Part shown: piece after piece, positions 59,101 to 64,000 of the stretch | Position numbering within the stretch: the first letter of the stretch is position 1 | How the letters are laid out: each line of letters begins with the position of its first letter | Source: Lineus longissimus | Lineage: Eukaryota; Nemertea; Pilidiophora; Heteronemertea; Lineidae | Length of the DNA stretch: 64,000 bases | Assembly: GCF_910592395.1 (NCBI RefSeq) | Contig: NC_088312.1 | Location: 19,971,292 to 20,035,291, forward strand | Reading direction: 5' to 3' | Translations under genes and position numbers: made by a program | The notes under the pieces: generated by a model | What the model was told of the DNA's origin: nothing | Database searches by the model: none | The model's input: only the letters and a program-made list of their open reading frames with translations

Positions 59101-61658
59101 CTCCAGGGAGGACATCCTGCAAGATGGACTGAGCATTTTTTATGTGGCACTAGTACAGTTAGGTGCCAATACAATCCTGGGTTCTCCCCGGGATCGAATC
59201 CTGGCCCTACTGCATGGTAGCCAGCAGTGCTAACCACTAGGTGAGGCTGCTCTATTTGTGACAGAAAACACTGCTGTTTACAACCAGAAATTCGTGACTT
59301 AGTGAACCTCCTCATCATAAAGTCACCATCAATACTTGACTTGCCAAACTCAGAAATGCAGCGCCACTCGCGGACAAAGATAGAACAACTCGACATTTTT
59401 TTCACCGGTTTTCGCTGCACATGCGTACCAGCCGTCATCTTTCGCGGTGACGGACGAGAAAAACAACTGTTCTACACGCAGTGAAAGCAAATTCACACAG
59501 GTAAACTGGTTATAACTGTGGTACGTCTGTTTCTTAACACGTAATAGTTATCAGATTGCTAAATTATCTTAAATCATGAGCCTTAAAGAACTTTTTGAAC
59601 TCTCAAAAACTTACACAAAACAAGTTCAGATTGCCGCCATTATTAGTTTCCGGATGGCTGGTACGCATGCGCAGCGAAAACCGGTGAAAAAAATGTCGAG
59701 TTGTTCTATCTTTGTCCGCGAGTGGCGCTGCATTTCTGAGTTTGGCAAGTCAAGTATTCATTTCATATGATTGTTTACAGTAAGGGTGGTTCAAAATCAG
59801 GGTGATCAGGAGTCAACGAGTTCACTCTTTTCAGACAAGACATTGAGGTTATTGAGACAAATAGCACTTCTTCATTGGCAAGCACCAAGTGCTCAAAAAC
59901 TCTCACATGTTTGGACGCGTCGAGACAGCCCATGTGGCTTACCTCAGTTGCCAGCAGCAATGAGCTCTCAGCCATCCCTGGATTATCGCAATCTGAAAAA
60001 GATCAGGATGATGTCAGACATAGGATTTATAAGCAAGTGTAGACGACAAAATCTTATCTGGCATGTCATAAAAAATATATATTCTGGCCTTATATAATTT
60101 TGATGTCATGTACACGCCATAGCAACTGACATCTTTATTTGGTTATTTGCATATAGAACCCAGTCACTGCTCGGAGATGGAGAAAGGCTGCTGTCACCTA
60201 GCTAAATTGAGGACCTGGCCAAGGAAAGGGTTAGCTGGAGGAAGTTTGTGGCCACCAACTGCGCAGTTGCCTGTTGATGATGGTGATGATGGAGATGAAA
60301 CAATATTTACAACGACAAAATCACATACCTAGCCAAGCTCGTCCCGTTTTAACTGCCATCAGGATCTGCTTCTTGTAGACATTCTCGTCAGCATCTTCAG
60401 CAGTTTCGGATATGAACACAAGATGACACGCAATGTACCTCACTAAAAGAGCACTAACAATTCAAGCATTTAATTTCACTTTTTTGGTTTGGTGCTCTGT
60501 TTTTTGGTCTGGTGGTCTGGGGTTTTTTATCTTGTAGTAAAAAGAGACAACTGATTTTGGTCCAGTGGCCCACCAGTCTAATGAGCAGTGGAGAACACTG
60601 TTCACCTAAAACATGTTTAAAAACATCTTGGTGTGTCTCTATGAGGACTGAGTCAAAGAACATTGCACCATAGAAAATTCATCCCGCATTGTTTACTTTC
60701 ATCATCCTGACGACAGCTGCCCAAGGGAAGGACAAGATAAGACTTATTCAAGTCGTGGGCCAAATTCATATAATTGAGAGATATTTCAAGTATCAACCCA
60801 TCGCACAAATGAATATGACTTACATCTGGCATTGGTGTGAGCGGAGTACAACCCTTGGGTCTTCCTCGCAACAGCCAAGTTCCATAATGAGACAGCACTG
60901 GATTCTAACTGAAGAGAAAGGCAAAAGAGATCCTGATGTTATTGACAAGTAGGATACAGGGAGGGGGTGCAGGTTGTACATTTTCCATTTGTCAAATTTT
61001 TAAGTGTTTAAAAACAACTTATCTACCAGTACCATCATCATCAAATCTGACGACATTGTTTCTAACCTACCAGAGCTCTGTCACTTTTGTTTTCTGGTTT
61101 ATTAATCGTGGCAGGTTGGACTTTCTCAACAAGTTGTAACATGCTCTCCAGGACTTCATCTGTCTTGTCTTTGCCAATATCATTCTGGTGGATTTCTTTA
61201 ATCAAATCTAAATGTAAAGAGTTAGAATGAAAGTTAAGAACCGTGGATCTCATCCTAAGAAATGGGCCTTCCTGGTTTACTTTATAATGCTTAGGGCCTA
61301 CTTACTTGTTACTTGTTATATAAATCCTCCTCTTGGGTAGGAGAACCCCCGTTCGGGGTGTTGACGTTAACGGTTCCTTCTTGTCTGCTAGCTTCTATGT
61401 TTTTCAATTGATTCATTGCTATTGTTTGGTTTTTGGTTCTGTCTTACAGTTTACAATGCATTATTGGCTAAGAAAATTAACTCGAAACGAACACAATAAG
61501 TGCAAAATCCTCTACTGAAAGACACCAGACAGTTACTTGATTCTTAAATTAAATCAAAATTCTAATAAGCCTGTAGCAATTCCCTGACTTAGAGAACAAT
61601 ATGTATATAAATATAACTTACTTTGTAGTTGTGCAGAATATGATGCTATGGACGCCAT
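50175..61658 (-). CDS. TEX11: TEX11/SPO22 (ZIP4-like) meiotic TPR protein, complete
   Basis: Twenty-three coding exons: 61658-61622, 61207-61071, 60908-60824, 60442-60329, 59992-59943, 59041-58913, 58603-58289, 58150-58069, 57852-57771, 57537-57300, 57132-56889, 56636-56536, 56269-56133, 55846-55809, 55487-55374, 55254-55184, 54774-54658, 54238-54151, 53807-53658, 53409-53301, 52172-51978, 51540-51447 and 50246-50175. All phases agree; total 932 residues (human TEX11 about 940). ATG context ACCATGG is strong. Diagnostic segments: VSLWNLAVARK, KQILMAVKTGRAWL, LAYNFGVDCYRREQYEHSI, LRLLANAYLDWD, ASCYIGMQNYEKA, MTALRCLTRL, EATWFMKIGAWNLSLQC, LLILYEFEAKAGL, SKTFETIAG and EYPEMEVLWLMTKAWNCG. The helical TPR-like protein promotes meiotic crossovers and synapsis in the nucleus. 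One unusual donor (GTAAAA, exon 13). Confidence 0.95.
50605..50666. repeat. 25-bp inverted repeat, 12-bp loop, TEX11 intron 22
   Basis: Arms 50605-50629 and 50642-50666 (TGTTAACTGTGCTTTAAGAG...) are reverse complements with one mismatch. The spacing and stem length are hairpin-like. Confidence 0.85.
52241..53262. repeat. ~87-bp minisatellite, about 12 copies, TEX11 intron 20
   Basis: Unit starts GGGAGAGACTAGGTTGTGCA, continues ATTGTCCTCTCTAACAGAGT, then GTGATGTTACATGTACTAGT and GCAGGTTTTAATCCTTCAGA. Copies are highly similar, so the array is young. It fills nearly the whole intron. Confidence 0.96.
54370..54495 (-). repeat. MITE fragment (CAGTAGAA-type family)
   Basis: The reverse complement reads CTCTGATAAGGACACCCTTG, and AGACCTCTCTAATCAGGTCA is present on the plus strand, both parts of the family body. 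It is in TEX11 intron 17. Confidence 0.6.
56368..56501. repeat. Perfect 23-bp inverted repeat with outer arms, TEX11 intron 12
   Basis: Arms 56387-56409 (TCAATATCCCCGCAATTGAC...) and 56453-56475 are exact reverse complements around a 43-bp spacer. The similarity resumes outside (GGCATGCGAAAAATTA versus TAATTTCACATGCC), so the full element is about 134 bp. Confidence 0.88.
56759..56862 (+). repeat. MITE fragment (CAGTAGAA-type family)
   Basis: CATTAGAACCTCTCTATTGA followed by a diverged 'GGTAACCCTTGGGGAGGACTAG' body of the family. It is in TEX11 intron 11. Confidence 0.6.
59090..59260 (-). mobile_element. tRNA-derived SINE, TEX11 intron 5
   Basis: The reverse complement has CCTAGTGGTTAGCACTGCTG (A box region) and GGATTCGATCCCGGGGAGAA (B box), then the 'CCCAGGATTGTAT' start of the body seen at 1679. 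It ends in a different tail (GATGTCCTCCCTGGAGAATA), also seen at 39903. Confidence 0.8.
59328..59761. repeat. 109-bp near-perfect inverted repeat, ~216-bp spacer, TEX11 intron 5
   Basis: 59328-59436 (ATCAATACTTGACTTGCCAA...) and 59653-59761 are reverse complements with about three mismatches across 109 bp. The arms contain GCGCATGCG/GCACATGCG and GCAGCGCCACTCGCGGACAA, giving them more CpG than the surrounding intron. A transcript would form a very long duplex. Confidence 0.93.
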
Positions 61659-62549
61659 GGTTCACTGGTTGAATCTGTTATCTACATCCAATCTCAATGA
61701 TAAGAAGAAACGACTTCTGAAAAAAGCAATTAGAGAATGAAATGGGTGGGGGGGGGGGGGGGGGCAGGGCTTTCCTACTACTACTATAAGCTGGGGTGCC
61801 AACAAGCTATATTGAACGAGGGGGGGGGCACCAGGCTGCCCCTGACCCTGCAGCTTATCACATTTTTTAAAAGTTCATTCACTCAGACTGGTCATATCGG
61901 GGTCATCATGTGAATGCACAGAGATGATCCATAGTTGGATTGGACGTTTTGACTCAAAAATTTCTGCAAATCAGTCAGTGGCCAATGTACGGTCCCAATG
62001 TACACATTTCCCAGAGCACAAGAAAGGAAAGAGAATCAGAATGGGCGTGGCCCACGCACTGGCATGCATCCTCCTCCTCAGGCTCCAGCATCTCTTCTGA
62101 AGAAGGTGGAAGTCTGCGGGGTTCATACCTTTTTTAACACCAGATTTTGCGTACTACAGTTATAAATTTATGTTATAACTCACACCAAACAATTCAAGTT
62201 TCATTGTAACCTCAATAAAATGAAATCAAGATGTAAGTATGCAGCAGATTCGACGTTTTTATCAAGCATCGTCTGCATGAAATTTTCCGACGTTGTATAT
62301 TTTCGTTGTTTGTGTTTTAGAACATTTGTCTGTTTCCATTTGAACCGCGATTTATATGGTGCCACTGATACTGCCACCTAATGTTAAAAAATGTACCTAA
62401 ACGTCTAAAGTAAGACAGTTTGGTCATCTCATCCACAGTTGCAGTAGACTCCCTTGGCAGCCCATTTGATCTCCTTATGTCACCGGTCAACTGCATCCGG
62501 AGTGTATAGTTGCAGTATCTATCCCATGGGAAAAATGTGTCTCATTTTC

Positions 62550-62640
62550 ACATGGTAAATCCCACAATTCACCATGGTGATCTATCAGCACTTCACCATG
62601 GTAAATTGGGACGGTGAAACATTCACCATGGTGAGCATGG
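62550..62640. repeat. Cluster of CACCATGGTG palindromes
   Basis: Four-five copies of TTCACCATGGTGAA or its half ACATGGTAAAT at ~62550, 62570, 62592, 62622 and 62634. Each full copy is its own reverse complement. Confidence 0.75.
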
Positions 62641-62665
62641 TAAACTCCGATTTCAGGAGTAAACG

Positions 62666-62746
62666 AATATGTTGTTCAACAACATATTTGTTGATATGTT
62701 GATCAATGAACTGATCAACAACTTGTTGATCAGTTCATTGATCAAC
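62666..62746. repeat. Two adjacent perfect palindromes (11-1-11 and 23-3-23)
   Basis: 62666-62688 (AATATGTTGTT-C-AACAACATATT) is perfect. 62698-62720 and 62724-62746 are exact 23-bp reverse complements separated by ACT. Both are built of GTTGATCA/TGTTGAT words. Confidence 0.93.
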
Positions 62747-63339
62747 TTGTTGATAATACAATAACCTGATCTGGGTCAAAGATGTCACAATCACATGAAG
62801 GACAATAGTAGTGACAGAACAATAAAGACTAACAAAGCAAATAGATCAAGGTCACTTAATAATAGAGTACTATGATTGTTTTTCACAGAAAAAATAAAGC
62901 ACTTCATTTTGATTGTCGATCAGACCACAATACTATTTGTTATCTTGACCTGTCCATAAGGTTCTGAACTTTTCGATATTTTCCATGCCACCAGTGGATA
63001 CTCCAAGGGCAGTCCATTTTGGCAACCTATTTATCCTGTCTTATCAGGTGAGGAACAAAGCCTGTCCCACTGCCTCTGGAGTGTACTACAAGATGGATCA
63101 AGTTTGTTTATGAACTGTAAAATAATTTCATTTGTAAAGTTGTCATTTGAAAAGGTTTCTTGATCATAATACATAACCAAGGTTCTACCCCAAATTGACA
63201 GATTGGGTCATTTCGAAGGGGATTCCATGCTTCTTTTTTAGATCTGCTTAAATGATTTTGGTTGCAGATTTCTTGCATCTTTCTAGAGGCTTTTGTCAAA
63301 ATATCATGTCCAGATTTCACAGACTGGGACAGGCTGTTT

Positions 63340-63440
63340 AAAACACTGCTGGCTGCCATGCAATAGGACCTAGCCTAGGTTCAATCCCAGGAAAGAACTC
63401 AAGGTTGTATTTTTGGATGAACTCTGTTCATCACAGGCAC
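63340..63440 (+). repeat. SINE fragment
   Basis: GGCTGCCATGCAATAGGACC, a B-box-like AGGTTCAATCCCAGG and GTTGTATTTTTGGATGAACT parallel the SINE at 1679 (GGCAACCACGCAATAGGGCC ... GATTGTATTTCTGGGTGAAC). Confidence 0.65.
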
Positions 63441-63869
63441 CAGGTAAATACTCCAAAGTGGAAAATTTCAATTAACAAAATCAACAAATTAATTTACATA
63501 ATCTCAATATTTTTATTTCATATATTGAACTGACTGCTCAATCTTTGTACACCTACATTCAATTCTAAGAATATTATTCCTTGTTCAGATTCAAGAGATC
63601 ATGGAACACACATCTAAATTGAGCCAAATACCTTCATTCTGATCAACTCTCAAGAATATTGCAATTTTATAAACGCTAATACCAAATACACCAGATTACA
63701 TCAAATAAACAATTCTCAATAAACCTGATTAAGTAATCGGCAATACCAAAAGATACAGGTACAGGCGAAGGCCTACTCATCATTGTTATTAAAATGACCA
63801 TAGCTATCACTGTGACATATCTGTGAAACATTTGCAGTTGAATAATACATTTGGAAGTCAAATACAGTA

Positions 63870-64000
63870 CCAGTATAACCTCTCTGTTAAGGAAACCATC
63901 AGGACTGAAAAGAGAGGTGTCCTGATTAGAGAGGTCAAATTGAATGGCAACAACAAATTTGAGACAAAAACTAGTGTCCTTAATGGAGTGTCCTAAGTAG
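63870..64000 (+). mobile_element. MITE (CAGTAGAA-type family), cut by window end
   Basis: CCAGTATAACCTCTCTGTTA, then AGAGAGGTGTCCTGATTAGA and GAGGTCAAATTGAATGGCAA, as in the copy at 21376. The right terminus is beyond or at the window end. Confidence 0.75.

Larger units (their letters stand above)
61659..64000. other. Upstream flank of TEX11: palindromes, poly-G, SINE, MITE
   Basis: No gene recognised. Poly-G runs occur at 61745-61764 and 61820-61828, a palindrome cluster at 62550-62746, a SINE at 63340-63440 and a MITE at 63870-64000. The TEX11 promoter should lie near 61660-62100, with no clear core element. Confidence 0.45.

Noticed and set aside
61741-61830. Poly-G runs as G-quadruplex promoter elements
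   Set aside because: They are simple homopolymers, also seen as poly-C/G at 24190, 27928, 45507 and 49722, so likely slippage products.

Overview
The window is intron-rich animal nuclear DNA: GT-AG introns, coding exons of about 40-2300 bp, AATAAA poly(A) signals, tRNA-derived SINEs, MITEs and minisatellites. Gene content (Regnase, RERG-like GTPase, POT transporters, TRP-like channel, AMBRA1, TEX11) and the nested DNA transposons fit a marine bilaterian invertebrate. I cannot fix the phylum from sequence alone. Every multi-exon model below was assembled by hand from reading frame, splice consensus and family similarity, and every exon junction keeps phase.

Layout. 1-6.5 kb (+): 3' part of a ZC3H12/Regnase endoribonuclease gene with a ~2 kb 3'UTR. 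6.5-11.9 kb: no gene, but diverged direct repeats and a hairpin. 11.97-15.28 kb (-): a five-exon RERG/RASL12-like small GTPase with an abnormal switch II. 16.46-20.21 kb (-) and 21.70-27.76 kb (+): two divergent, head-to-head SLC15/POT-family transporter paralogues sharing a 1.5 kb intergenic region that carries an array of 27-30 bp palindromes and a MITE. The last intron of the + copy holds a TTAA-flanked Kolobok-like element with a THAP-domain ORF. 28.29-30.25 kb (-): an intronless ankyrin/TRP-like channel gene. 30.3-34.4 kb: minisatellites and a perfect 38-bp inverted repeat. 34.46-45.33 kb (-): AMBRA1, 14 coding exons. Its last intron holds a TTA-flanked PIF/Harbinger-like element (MADF remnant) which itself contains a dead non-LTR reverse transcriptase. 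45.4-50.1 kb: non-coding, with a 60-bp minisatellite. 50.18-61.66 kb (-): complete 23-exon TEX11/SPO22 gene. 61.7-64 kb: palindromes, a SINE and a MITE.

The genes do not form one pathway. The points of most interest are the transporter pair (local sequence homogenisation, intron loss, altered proton-motif residue, shared palindromic promoter array), two stop-free introns of a length divisible by three, the nested transposons, and a set of long, nearly perfect inverted repeats in TEX11 introns and the AMBRA1 3'UTR.
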